Shown piece by piece: positions 35,159 to 43,594 of a stretch of 64,000 nt of DNA (its first letter is position 1; each line of letters opens with the position of its first letter). Source of the stretch: Rhodospirillaceae bacterium (GTDB lineage Bacteria > Pseudomonadota > Alphaproteobacteria > Rhodospirillales > Rhodospirillaceae); NCBI GenBank assembly GCA_002737725.1, contig NSIP01000002.1, positions 166,028-230,027 of the forward strand. The letters are read 5' to 3'. Under the pieces are notes generated by a model, which saw only the letters and a program-made list of their open reading frames with translations, did not search any database and had not been told where the DNA came from. The position numbers were made by a program, and so were the translations under genes.

Positions 35159-36252
35159 TGCGGTTTGTTGTATCGACCCTGACCGCTCTTCTGCTGGCTC
35201 ATGCTGGCGTCCAAGCCGTCGAGCTGGACGTCACGCCTGCTGAGGTCGCGTTACGAGAGCAGGGTCATGGTTGGATACTGGTGAACTCTGCGGGCATGAC
35301 ACTTTATACATTCGTGGATGATCAGAAATTTGCCGATCCGGCATGCGTTGAGAAATGCGCGATAACGTGGCCCCCGCTTCTAGCCAATGAGACTGCGAAA
35401 CCCGACGGAGACTGGACCCTGGTCATTCGTGGCACTGGGTCACGCCAATGGGCCTTTCGCGGAAAGCCACTTTATACATACAGCCGCGATGTTCTCTCCG
35501 GCGATATGAATGGCGATGAACTGCTTCAAAAGTGGTATGTTGCTATTAAGCCAATTCCAACGCCACCAGCTTTCATGACGCTGAAGATGCCAGCTGGTTA
35601 TCTGCTTGTCGACCAAAAGAAAATGACACTCTATACGTCGCAGTCCGATCGAAATGCGACTTCGGCATGTGAGGGCTCTTGCGCCAAAACTTGGAAACCA
35701 GTCGAGGCTTGGGCGTTGGCCGAATCAACCAGTTCTGCGTGGTCGATCACGACGCGCAAAGATGGCGTCCGCCAATGGGTGTTTAAGGGTCAGCCGCTTT
35801 ATCGTTTTGCGGGTGACTTCAGCCCAGGCGAGATGACAGGTGAGGGCAACAAAGGCTGGCGCGCTGTTGTTCTCGAGCCGCCGCTGCCGCGGCCGGCATG
35901 GGTGACGTATCAGAAATCTGACGGCGGCGAGCTTATGGCTGATGCCGCTGGTCACACCTTATATGCGCATGACTTGTCAAAGCCCCGGCTCGGCATTGCG
36001 AATTCGGGCCGTGATATGGAAACCCCTCATTTGTGGGCACCTGTTTTGGCAAAATCCGAGGACAAGCCCATTGGCCAATGGTCCATGGTGACGCGCGAAA
36101 ATGGCGATCGCCAATGGGCCTACAAGGGGATGCCGCTATATACAAATATTCGCGATCAAGAACCCGGCGCGCTCAACGGAATGCGCGCGACGGATCGCGT
36201 TTGGCGGACAATTATGAAATCTGGCCAGAGCATGGCTGGAACGCAGAACTAA
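35158..36252 (+). CDS. Exported protein with three COG4315/Lipoprotein_15 repeats
   Basis: 364 residues; signal peptide 1-19. Three repeats of about 110 residues, each with an LY motif and an RQW-x-x-x-G-x-PLY core (arginines R96, R205, R318). Repeats 1 and 2 carry a C-x3-C pair (ACVEKC, ACEGSC); repeat 3 has lost it (METPHLW). The family is a secreted repeat of unknown function, usually present as two copies in a lipoprotein; no lipobox is seen here. The ATG overlaps the DUF1552 stop. The paired cysteines and aromatic surface suggest metal, heme or redox binding next to the heme lipoprotein (inference). Confidence 0.84.
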   Translation: MRFVVSTLTALLLAHAGVQAVELDVTPAEVALREQGHGWILVNSAGMTLYTFVDDQKFADPACVEKCAITWPPLLANETAKPDGDWTLVIRGTGSRQWAFRGKPLYTYSRDVLSGDMNGDELLQKWYVAIKPIPTPPAFMTLKMPAGYLLVDQKKMTLYTSQSDRNATSACEGSCAKTWKPVEAWALAESTSSAWSITTRKDGVRQWVFKGQPLYRFAGDFSPGEMTGEGNKGWRAVVLEPPLPRPAWVTYQKSDGGELMADAAGHTLYAHDLSKPRLGIANSGRDMETPHLWAPVLAKSEDKPIGQWSMVTRENGDRQWAYKGMPLYTNIRDQEPGALNGMRATDRVWRTIMKSGQSMAGTQN

Positions 36253-36296
36253 AGCGGATTTGCTAGATAAGGCGGTTTTATTTGGGGGAGCTCAGC

Positions 36297-36686
36297 ATGC
36301 TGTTGCCACATCTCTGCACCGACGCGCAGGGTCATTCTGTACTGGACGAAATTGAACTCAAAATGATGGGGCCAGGCGGCGCCAGCGCGCAAGATGGGGT
36401 GTATTTTCAACGCATACAGGCGGCGCAACAAGATGTTGTGCATTGGAACATCGGCCACGCCTTACCAGGGCACTTTGTCGATTTTAAGCCGATGGTGGCC
36501 TCGACTTTGATTGCTGTGTTCTCTGGGCAAATGAACGTCACCGTGAGCAATGGTGAGGAACGTCAGCTAGCCCGAGGCGATATGATGCTCGCGCAGGATT
36601 TTACCGGGCAGGGCCACATGACGCGGTTTTTGGGGCAAGAGGCCTGTAACTACCTGCTCATCACCATGCCAGGTGGGTTCAAATAG
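36297..36686 (+). CDS. Small cupin-like protein
   Basis: 129 residues. GGGGGAG stands 6 bases before ATG 36297, which decides the start over an upstream TTG. A single cupin barrel is suggested by the order VVHWNIGHALPGHF, then GQMNVTVSNGEERQLARGDMMLA (cupin motif 1 and 2 landmarks), then a C-terminal YLLITMPGG strand. Only some of the usual metal-binding histidines are in place (H in VVHW and GHAL). No signal peptide, so cytosolic. It begins a second set of genes after the triple-repeat gene: cupin, CHRD, cupin, double cupin, MFS. Confidence 0.7.
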   Translation: MLLPHLCTDAQGHSVLDEIELKMMGPGGASAQDGVYFQRIQAAQQDVVHWNIGHALPGHFVDFKPMVASTLIAVFSGQMNVTVSNGEERQLARGDMMLAQDFTGQGHMTRFLGQEACNYLLITMPGGFK

Positions 36687-36704
36687 TTGGTCAGGCCGCG
36701 CCCC

Positions 36705-37241
36705 ATGTATCAGCTATTTTCCTTGCGATGTTCGCGCGCCATGGTTTGGGTTGGCTGTCTTCTGGTTGTCCTGACCCTCTCAACCTTCTCGGTTGTTCGC
36801 GCTCAGCCAGGAAGACCCGATCTCTCTTGCGCTTATTTCTCGCCCAATCCCGATGACACCGCAGGCCCGCCTATTACGTTCTACGCAGATTTGTCGGCCG
36901 ACGAGCAAAGTGCTGTCACAGAAAGCCCTGGAACCGGGCGTGTCGAGTTCGTGCTTGATCGCGTAACCTTGAAGCTCGCCTGGAAGGTGACCTTCCAGAA
37001 ACTCACGTCTCAACCGACAGGGATTCATATTCATGGGCCGCAAACACCTGGCGGTGAAGCGGGCATCCTGATTGATCTCGCGCTCAAAGGAATGACGCTC
37101 CCTATCGAAGGCGCGACGGTGTTGAACGAAGGGCTCTTGGCGTATCTCGTTCAAGATCGACTGTACGTCAATTTGCATTCAACAAAGTATCCCCTTGGGG
37201 AACTGCGCGGGCCTGTGAAAAAGGCTCGGCCTAAATGCTAA
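36705..37241 (+). CDS. Exported CHRD-domain protein
   Basis: 178 residues. Hydrophobic export signal about 14-34 (ending VVRAQ). A CHRD domain follows: VEFVLDRVTLKLAWKVTF, GIHIHGPQ and the closing LYVNLHSTKYPLGELRG. CHRD is the beta-rich domain first seen in chordin; in bacteria it is found in secreted proteins near oxidoreductases and its ligand is unknown. Start ATG 36705 is favoured over an upstream TTG; ATG 36741 is also possible. Between two cupin genes, 31 bases before the next start. Confidence 0.83.
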   Translation: MYQLFSLRCSRAMVWVGCLLVVLTLSTFSVVRAQPGRPDLSCAYFSPNPDDTAGPPITFYADLSADEQSAVTESPGTGRVEFVLDRVTLKLAWKVTFQKLTSQPTGIHIHGPQTPGGEAGILIDLALKGMTLPIEGATVLNEGLLAYLVQDRLYVNLHSTKYPLGELRGPVKKARPKC

Positions 37242-37272
37242 GTCCATCAATTGAGAAAGAGGAGCCGCAGAT

Positions 37273-37692
37273 ATGGCCACACCAAATTTGAATTTGGCAA
37301 AGTCGTACCGCATCCCTGGTTACAAACTTGATGCCAATGGCCGTTCGACCTGGACCTACTACGATATCCCGCTGCTGCAAACGGGCCCGATGAGTGCGTT
37401 GAGTGCCAACCAGGTGGGTATGAGCTGGGGTTTGGGCTTAAGCCAAAACAGCCCCAAGCCTTACAACATGAACGAGATGCATAAGACTAATCAAATGGGC
37501 ATTGTCTGGGTGATGTCGGGGCATCTTGAGACAACAATCCAAGTTGGCGAAATGCGTCGCCGCGCGCCTGGCGATGGAAATTTTGTTCATGGCGATTGCT
37601 TGCATCACTCGACCATGCGCAGCGCCGTGCCAACGACCACGCTGAGCTTGAATCTCACGAACACAGTCACGCCGGGCTATGCGTTCAAGTGA
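37273..37692 (+). CDS. Cupin-domain protein
   Basis: 139 residues, no signal. A cupin barrel is suggested by NEMHKTNQMGIVWVMSGHLETTIQV and then GEMRRRAPGDGNFVHGDCLHHSTM (partial landmarks), with clustered histidines in MHK and LHHS that could hold a metal. AAGAGGAG precedes the ATG. It is one of three cupin genes in a row with related layout, probably enzymes or sensors for a common small acid or sugar substrate; no specific reaction can be named. Confidence 0.7.
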   Translation: MATPNLNLAKSYRIPGYKLDANGRSTWTYYDIPLLQTGPMSALSANQVGMSWGLGLSQNSPKPYNMNEMHKTNQMGIVWVMSGHLETTIQVGEMRRRAPGDGNFVHGDCLHHSTMRSAVPTTTLSLNLTNTVTPGYAFK

Positions 37693-37729
37693 CTGATCTA
37701 TTTCTGACCGGGGGATTGGGGGAAAGAAG

Positions 37730-38650
37730 ATGACGTTTTTAGGTCTGCTCGTGATCAGCTACTTTATGATTTTAAGCCCCGTATCTGGAGCGGATCTACC
37801 GCCGCATGCGCTACGGAATATTGCGCCGATTGCACCCAGCGCTGACTTTCACATCCCGGGCGCGTCTCTCACGCCCATGTTGCTCGCAGAATGGGAAACC
37901 GACAGCCGCATGGGCAAGGCCATCCAAATTGTTTGGGGGAAGGAGGCGGTTGATAAAGCGCCTGTCACGGCCTCGCGTTATCAACAAAAAACCTACACTT
38001 TCCCAACCGGCGCAATCCGCGTTCTTGATTTTAAGAAGGATACGGGGGGAATGGTTCATGCCATCACCACCGAAACGGCGATCTTTGTACTCAAGGGCGC
38101 GGGCAGGGTCGGTGTCGCCGGGCAAGTTATTGAGATCGGTGAGGGTGATGCTGTCAACTATCCCAGCGGTGTTTTACGCGGCGAGGGCGATGCAACAATT
38201 CTGGCCTGGACGACCACCGGAACGCTGAACAATGAGGCGTCAAAGGCGATGGTCATTCGCGCAGGCGATGCGAAGATCAATCATTCTGCCGAATGGGATG
38301 TGAATGGTAAACGCATTCGTGCCAATGCCCCCGATGATCTTGCCAACGCTCCTACTGATGCTATCCGACTTACCGTAAAGCGTTACGATTTTCCCGGCAA
38401 CTCAGTGCGTGTGGCACTCAGCAAAAAAGGCGGACCAACAAGCCCAACGACCGGAATACTTGATTCACTGATTTACGTCACATCTGGTCATCTGCGTTTT
38501 TTTCAAGGGGATAAAGTGATCGAAGCTGTGCCCGGTGATGCCATTCGCGAGATCGCTGGCGAGTATCATCATTGGTACCGTATTGAAGACTCCTCCTTTG
38601 TTGCCACCAGTAGCCTTCCCATTCAGCCTTTCACTCAGAAACAACCCTAA
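37730..38650 (+). CDS. Exported two-domain cupin protein
   Basis: 306 residues. N-terminal signal to about residue 21 (LVISYFMILSPVSGA). Two cupin modules are visible: about 85-165 (MVHAITTETAIFVLKGAGRVGVAG) and about 215-295 (SLIYVTSGHLRFFQGDKVIEAVPGDAIREI, with YHHWY near the end); quoted parts are landmarks. Bicupins are often dioxygenases or decarboxylases, but an exported one is uncommon. GGGGGAAAG precedes the ATG. The MFS gene starts 4 bases after its stop. Confidence 0.74.
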   Translation: MTFLGLLVISYFMILSPVSGADLPPHALRNIAPIAPSADFHIPGASLTPMLLAEWETDSRMGKAIQIVWGKEAVDKAPVTASRYQQKTYTFPTGAIRVLDFKKDTGGMVHAITTETAIFVLKGAGRVGVAGQVIEIGEGDAVNYPSGVLRGEGDATILAWTTTGTLNNEASKAMVIRAGDAKINHSAEWDVNGKRIRANAPDDLANAPTDAIRLTVKRYDFPGNSVRVALSKKGGPTSPTTGILDSLIYVTSGHLRFFQGDKVIEAVPGDAIREIAGEYHHWYRIEDSSFVATSSLPIQPFTQKQP

Positions 38651-38654
38651 CCAT

Positions 38655-39890
38655 ATGTCCCAACCATCGCATGAGTTTCGGCACCATTGGCGAGTCGTCA
38701 TGGCTGCGGCCATTGGCGCAGGCTGCGGCATCACGGGGGCGACGACCTATAGCCTCGGTGTTCTGATCAACCCACTTTCAGATGCGTTTGGCTGGACCCG
38801 CACCGAGGTCTCTGCGGCCAAAACATTCATCACCCTGGGCTTCGTGTTGACGGCCCCATTTATTGGCTATGTCGCCGATAAATTTGGGGTGCGGCGAATC
38901 GCCATGCTTTCGCTACTGGCACTCGCAATCGCGATGCTGGCCATGACCCAACTCAATGGCAACATTTTCGTCTTCTACGGGGCCCTTTTAGCGCTGGCCT
39001 TTGCCGGATGTGCAACAACGCCCTTGGTCTGGACGCGCGGCGTGGCGACTTGGTTTGAGAAGAAGCGGGGTATCGCCCTTGGCTTGACGCTGACAGGTTC
39101 GGGCTTGGCTGGCGTAATTGCCCCGGCGGCGCTGAGCGCTTTGATCAATGCGTATGACTGGCGTGCCGCTTTTATCGGAATGGCTGTGGCCGCGCTCCTG
39201 GCCTTGATCCCGGTGTATTTTTTCTTTTTCGAGAATGGTCGCCAAACTCACCAAACCTCTGTCCCGCCTAATGTGGCGCTTCATTCTGGGTTTGCCGTTC
39301 GCGAAGCCTTTCGCTCTCGCCGGTTCTGGCAATTTGGTTTTGGCTTCATGCTGATCGGCGCGGTGGTCTCTGCGCTTATTGTTCATCTGGTGCCGCTGCT
39401 GACTGACGCTGGAATGACGCGGGACTTGGCTATCAAAATGGCGAGTATTTTGGGCGTGGCCGTCATTTTGGGGCGTGTCACCACGGGTTATTTGGTGGAT
39501 CGGTTTCACCCGCCCTACGTCGCTGGGTTCTTTCTTTCCATGCCCATTGTTGGCTGTCTCTTGCTCAGTGGCGAACCCGGTTCAGTGTGGTTGGTGATTC
39601 TGGCCGCCGTCACGGTGGGCATTGCCGCCGGATCAGAGGTCGATCTGGTGCCCTTTCTCACAGCACGATATTTTGGCCTGAAGGCTTACGGAAAAATTTA
39701 CGGTTGGATCTTCGTGTTTTTCTATGCGGGCGTGGGTGTTGGCCCGCTTTTTCTGGGCCGGATGTATGATCTGTATGGCAACTATAACATCGCACTCGAT
39801 GTAGCGATCCCGACCCTCGCCTTGGGCGTGCTTGCCATCGTTACCATGGGCAAGGCTCCGCCTTTTGCAAAGCCGCAAGCGAGTTTATGA
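38655..39890 (+). CDS. MFS transporter (OFA/oxalate-formate-type layout)
   Basis: 411 residues and 12 predicted helices. The N-terminal HHWRVVMAAAIGAGCG start and the loop-2/3 signature VADKFGVRRIAML match MFS permeases of monocarboxylates or organic anions. It lies 4 bases after the exported bicupin stop and closes the 30.9-39.9 kb run, so it may carry the system's product or substrate over the inner membrane. ATG 38655; further-upstream frame overlaps the bicupin. Substrate unknown. Confidence 0.87.
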   Translation: MSQPSHEFRHHWRVVMAAAIGAGCGITGATTYSLGVLINPLSDAFGWTRTEVSAAKTFITLGFVLTAPFIGYVADKFGVRRIAMLSLLALAIAMLAMTQLNGNIFVFYGALLALAFAGCATTPLVWTRGVATWFEKKRGIALGLTLTGSGLAGVIAPAALSALINAYDWRAAFIGMAVAALLALIPVYFFFFENGRQTHQTSVPPNVALHSGFAVREAFRSRRFWQFGFGFMLIGAVVSALIVHLVPLLTDAGMTRDLAIKMASILGVAVILGRVTTGYLVDRFHPPYVAGFFLSMPIVGCLLLSGEPGSVWLVILAAVTVGIAAGSEVDLVPFLTARYFGLKAYGKIYGWIFVFFYAGVGVGPLFLGRMYDLYGNYNIALDVAIPTLALGVLAIVTMGKAPPFAKPQASL

Positions 39891-39917
39891 ATCGTCGGTA
39901 TCTTTGGCCAAACAGCG

Positions 39918-40994
39918 TTATGCTGGCTTCTCGGCATAAGTTGTGCACGCCAACATGATGTCTTGTTCGCCCCGCTCAACCATAAAGCCTGTCTTCTTCA
40001 AGAGGCCGTCGAAATCAGAGCCCGTAAAGCCGACGGAATAGGGCTCACAATTATCCTTGCTGTCTACGTCCATGAAGTACGTGAAGTACGGGTCGTTATT
40101 TTTGTGGCCGGTTGGGAAATCGAAAACAGTGAAGATGCCACCCGGCCGTAGAATGCGGAATGCCTCCTGGACGATTTTTACGCCAGCTTCAAGGGAGACC
40201 TCGTGAAAGAGCAGGAAGGCTGTGACCGCATCAAAATGCCCGTCAGGGAATTTTGTGTCTTCAGCCAAGCGTTGAACGAAATGGCATTCAACGCCCAATT
40301 CGGCTGCGCGTTTATGCGCGTACCTGACCTGAGGTGCTGCGACATCGAGGCCATAAACCTGCGCATTGGGGAAGCGCTCTTTCAGCGTGACCGTCAGCTG
40401 ACCGATTGAACAGCCGAGCTCGAGTATGCGCGACATTTTCCCGTCTTTCGGTACGCGCGTTGCGGCAGCCAAACTCAGGTGATATTCATCCTGCGTGTTT
40501 GCTCCAATGAAGAAGACATTTGAGGCGTGGTGATACCAGTATCCGACCAACGGGTCGCCGCCGTAGCCGCCCGGTTGAATATGGATCGGATGCTTCACAT
40601 AAGCTGGTGGGTCCCAGTCAGCATCGTACGCGACAGTGCCCGGGCCTTTATGATCGTAGGTTGCAAGTTCGGATCTGAAGACATCATCTTGCGCATGAAA
40701 CGTTTCGCGGTAGCGACGCCACATCATTTCCTGAGCGCTCCGCAACAGACGATTACGGGCGGTGACTATTGGCAAGGGGTCGAAGATTGCGCGCACATCA
40801 TTGACGCGCTCGAGGTCTCGACCGGCGGTTTTTGCCTTCTCAATCACCGCGGCGACTTGTGGAGCAATCGCTTTGCTCATGGGTCCAAAGATAAAGGACC
40901 GCATGCTTTCGCAAAATTCACCATAGGTTTCAGCATCAAGTTCCGGTGCGCGTTTTAAGCGCCCAACCCATCCTCGATCAACAATGGCGTTCAT
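39918..40994 (-). CDS. Class I SAM-dependent methyltransferase
   Basis: 358 residues from ATG 40994, chosen for AGGGG 8 bases upstream. The N-terminal ~150 residues are a helical extension. The Rossmann methyltransferase domain has motif I ILELGCSIGQLT and then YGLDVAAPQV, HFDAVTAFLLFHEV and LRPGGIFTVFDFP, as in small-molecule methyltransferases of the Methyltransf_11/25 groups. Convergent with the MFS gene. Its promoter region shares the 19-bp dyad with the LysR promoter region 10 kb away, so it may belong to that regulon. Confidence 0.85.
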   Translation of the reverse strand: MNAIVDRGWVGRLKRAPELDAETYGEFCESMRSFIFGPMSKAIAPQVAAVIEKAKTAGRDLERVNDVRAIFDPLPIVTARNRLLRSAQEMMWRRYRETFHAQDDVFRSELATYDHKGPGTVAYDADWDPPAYVKHPIHIQPGGYGGDPLVGYWYHHASNVFFIGANTQDEYHLSLAAATRVPKDGKMSRILELGCSIGQLTVTLKERFPNAQVYGLDVAAPQVRYAHKRAAELGVECHFVQRLAEDTKFPDGHFDAVTAFLLFHEVSLEAGVKIVQEAFRILRPGGIFTVFDFPTGHKNNDPYFTYFMDVDSKDNCEPYSVGFTGSDFDGLLKKTGFMVERGEQDIMLACTTYAEKPA

Positions 40995-41077
40995 GGCTTC
41001 ATCCCCTTGCATGGCGCTCGCGAAGGTGAAGTATAGGGTTATTCCTTGCGGCATTGAAATCACACTGATAGCAGGGC

Positions 41078-41096
41078 CCATGCGGCTCACGCATGG
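41078..41096. promoter_or_regulatory. LysR-type operator CCATGC-N7-GCATGG, left copy
   Basis: A perfect 7+7 dyad, CCATGCG-GCTCA-CGCATGG, with a symmetric T-N11-A core, the form bound by LysR-family regulators. It lies in the divergent gap between the methyltransferase (start 40994) and alpha/beta-hydrolase (start 41218). The only other copy I found with the same outer hexamers and spacing is at 51450-51468 beside the LysR gene. Confidence 0.6.
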
Positions 41097-41217
41097 CTCT
41101 CCCCGAGGGGCCGCCCTTCATACCCAATGCAATCTAATCATGGCGCACCCCCTAAATATCATTTGTAGGTGACGGGTCTCTGACCGCAACATGGGACCTT
41201 ATTACGGGAGCTGCACT

Positions 41218-42057
41218 ATGCCTTTTGTTTCGTTGGGAAAAGATCGCATTTACACCGAGATTCATGGTGAGGGTGAGGACCTTTTGTTGGTGCCGGGTCT
41301 GGGCGGTCGGGCACAGTTCTGGTCTGCGCAGGTGAAGCCACTGTCCAAGCATTTCAGGGTCATTTTGCATGATCATCGGGGGACGGGCCGCAGCAGCCGC
41401 TCAAATATCGTCTACGGGGCCAAGCAGATGGCCGAGGACCTGTTGCGCGTCATGGACGGCCTGAAAATCTCATCGGCGCACATGGTCGGGCATTCGACCG
41501 GCGGTGCAATTGGCCAGCATATCGCCCTGACAAACCCTGAGCGGCTTAAAAAATTGGTCCTCAGTGCCAGCTGGTGTGGCCCTGATCCCTTATTTATCCA
41601 ACTATTCGAGACCCGTCGCCAGGTGCTGATCTCGTGTGGCCCGAGCGCCTATTTATTCATGGGGACCCTCCTCGCCACGCCTGCGTGGTACCTCCAGTCG
41701 CGCTTCGCATCCTCGCGTGACTTTATGGAAAGCCGCCTAAAGGATTTCTCGGGCCTTGAGATTGAACTCAGCCGCCTTTCAGCCGTGATGTCGCACGACC
41801 TGCGCAGCCACGTTCACAAAATCAAAACCCAAACGTTGGTGATCGGGGCCGAGGATGATCAAATCACCCCGCCCGGTTTTTCGCAGGAGTTGGCCGAGCG
41901 CATTCCCGGTGCAAAATCCGTGTTGCTGCCAAAGGGAGGGCACTTCTGCCCTATGACCGTCGCTGAGACATATAACCAACATATCCTCTCATTTCTGAGC
42001 CCCAGCAAACCGGCTAAGGCTCCTGCACGTCGGAGCAAGCAAAATGCCCGAATATAA
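41218..42057 (+). CDS. Alpha/beta-hydrolase
   Basis: 279 residues, cytosolic. The oxyanion-side HG is followed by LVPGLGGRAQFW; the nucleophile elbow is GHSTGG (serine), the acid is in IGAEDDQITP and the histidine in KGGHFCP, completing the Ser-Asp-His triad. It resembles 3-oxoadipate enol-lactonase / BphD-type hydrolases of aromatic or lactone breakdown. GGGAG about 7 bases before the ATG. The cupin gene overlaps its end by 14 bases. First gene on this side of the catabolic island and a likely target of the dyad at 41078. Confidence 0.9.
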   Translation: MPFVSLGKDRIYTEIHGEGEDLLLVPGLGGRAQFWSAQVKPLSKHFRVILHDHRGTGRSSRSNIVYGAKQMAEDLLRVMDGLKISSAHMVGHSTGGAIGQHIALTNPERLKKLVLSASWCGPDPLFIQLFETRRQVLISCGPSAYLFMGTLLATPAWYLQSRFASSRDFMESRLKDFSGLEIELSRLSAVMSHDLRSHVHKIKTQTLVIGAEDDQITPPGFSQELAERIPGAKSVLLPKGGHFCPMTVAETYNQHILSFLSPSKPAKAPARRSKQNARI

Positions 42058-42538
42058 AACCGCCAGTGTTGTGATCGGCCCGGATGAAGGCACATCGCTT
42101 TGGCAGCCTGTGCCGTCACGAGGCTACGTGACGACCAAGCTGACGCCCGCCAATATGCCTTTTGATACGTTTTCGTCTGGCATCCAGGTTCTGCCACCGG
42201 GGTGCGAGGTCCGTCAGCACGCCCATGCGCGCAATCATGAACTAATTTTTGTCTATGAGGGGCGTGGTATTTGCGTGATTGATGACGTGACCCATAAAGC
42301 CGAACCCGGCACGACAATTCTCTTTGGTCGCTATTCGCAGCATCGTCTCGAGAATACCGGCACCACAGATATGAAGCTATTTTGGGTCTTTTTCCCGCCG
42401 GGCCTGGAAGATTGGATGCAGGCCATCGGTAAGCCCCGCACCGTGGGCGAGCCGATGCCCGAAGCGTTCCCACGACCGGACAATGTTATGGACGTGATGA
42501 AGCGTTTGCAGTTCATAGCACCGCCACCAAAACTCTGA
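42044..42538 (+). CDS. Cupin-domain protein (cupin_2)
   Basis: 164 residues. Cupin motif 1 carries the histidine cluster QHAHARNHE and motif 2 the YSQHRLENTG stretch, so a metal site of three His and one Glu is probable. No signal. The start overlaps the hydrolase by 14 bases and the OCD-family gene follows 13 bases later; translation is coupled. Possible roles are isomerase, dioxygenase or product sensor in the same pathway. Confidence 0.84.
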   Translation: MPEYKTASVVIGPDEGTSLWQPVPSRGYVTTKLTPANMPFDTFSSGIQVLPPGCEVRQHAHARNHELIFVYEGRGICVIDDVTHKAEPGTTILFGRYSQHRLENTGTTDMKLFWVFFPPGLEDWMQAIGKPRTVGEPMPEAFPRPDNVMDVMKRLQFIAPPPKL

Positions 42539-42551
42539 TTGAAAGACTCTC

Positions 42552-43535
42552 ATGCTCGTGTTGACCAAGAGTGACATCACCCGCCTCTTGCCTTTAAAGG
42601 CTTGCATTGACGTCATGGCCGCCGCCATGACCCAAACCTCACAACGTCGCGTGAGCCTGCCCTTACGTCAGTTTATGCCCGTGCCCAACACCACGGGTCG
42701 CTTGGGCTTGATGCCAGGATATATTGCCGAGCCTGCCCGTTTCGGGCTGAAAATCGTCAGCAAGTATGATCGGCCGGCTGGCAGCAAACATGGCACCCAT
42801 GTTGGGGCAGTCATGCTGTTCGACGCCGCAGAGGGCTTGCCCCTGGCTTTGCTGGAGGGTGGCACGCTCACCGCTATCCGCACCGCAGCGGCCAGTGGCT
42901 TAGCCACGCGCACCCTGGCCCGCGCGGATTCAAAAATTCTAGGCATTCTCGGCTGCGGGGAAGAAGCGCATATGCATATTCCAGCCATGCTGGCGGTGCG
43001 GCCCTTTGCCGAGATCTTGGTTTGGGGGCGTAACATCGAGAAAGCCAAAGCCTTCGTTTCGCATCTTCATTTGCCCTCGGGCGTAATAGCCCGTGCAGTG
43101 GCCACTGCCCACGAGGTTGTATCGGAATCAGATGTTGTTTGTACGACCACGTCAGCACCCACACCCATTCTTGAGGGTGAATGGATCAAACCAGGCGCTC
43201 ACCTCAATCTTGTGGGCTCGGCTATGGCAACGACGGCTGAGGTCGACAGCGCATGTGTTGCGCGCTCGCGCTTTTATGTCGATTACCGCGAGGCGGCATT
43301 AGCCCAAGCTGGGGAATTGCTCAATGCGATCAAAGCGGGGCTTGTGACGCCTGAGCATATTGTCGGCGAGATCGGCGACGTGCTGATTGGCAAAGTCCTG
43401 GGGCGCAGGTCGGCAGATGAAATCACAACATATAAATCGTTGGGAATCTCCGCTCAGGACTTAACCGCGGCTGACTATGTCTATACTGCCGCGCGTGCCC
43501 AGGGCGTTGGCATTGAGGTAAACCTGGCCGCGTAA
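42552..43535 (+). CDS. Ornithine cyclodeaminase / mu-crystallin family protein
   Basis: 327 residues. The family fold is evident from MAAAMTQTSQRRVSLPLRQF, the substrate-carboxylate lysine region FGLKIVSKYD and the Rossmann motif ILGCGEEAHMH. Members act as ornithine cyclodeaminases, ketimine reductases or N-substituted amino-acid (opine) dehydrogenases. Ornithine itself is unlikely here, since no arginine genes are near; a ketimine or imino-acid reductase is more in keeping with the neighbours. Last of three co-directional genes. Ends before a palindrome-rich gap. Confidence 0.88.
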   Translation: MLVLTKSDITRLLPLKACIDVMAAAMTQTSQRRVSLPLRQFMPVPNTTGRLGLMPGYIAEPARFGLKIVSKYDRPAGSKHGTHVGAVMLFDAAEGLPLALLEGGTLTAIRTAAASGLATRTLARADSKILGILGCGEEAHMHIPAMLAVRPFAEILVWGRNIEKAKAFVSHLHLPSGVIARAVATAHEVVSESDVVCTTTSAPTPILEGEWIKPGAHLNLVGSAMATTAEVDSACVARSRFYVDYREAALAQAGELLNAIKAGLVTPEHIVGEIGDVLIGKVLGRRSADEITTYKSLGISAQDLTAADYVYTAARAQGVGIEVNLAA

Positions 43536-43571
43536 AGCAGCTGATGCTACACGACAGGGTTTGTTACGCTT

Positions 43572-43590
43572 GTTAATGTCGATAATTAAC
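43572..43590. repeat. Inverted repeat GTTAAT-N7-ATTAAC
   Basis: Perfect 6+6 dyad in the gap between the OCD-family gene and the convergent PEP-mutase-family gene. AT-rich arms make a protein-binding site more likely than a terminator. Confidence 0.45.
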
Positions 43591-43594
43591 AACC

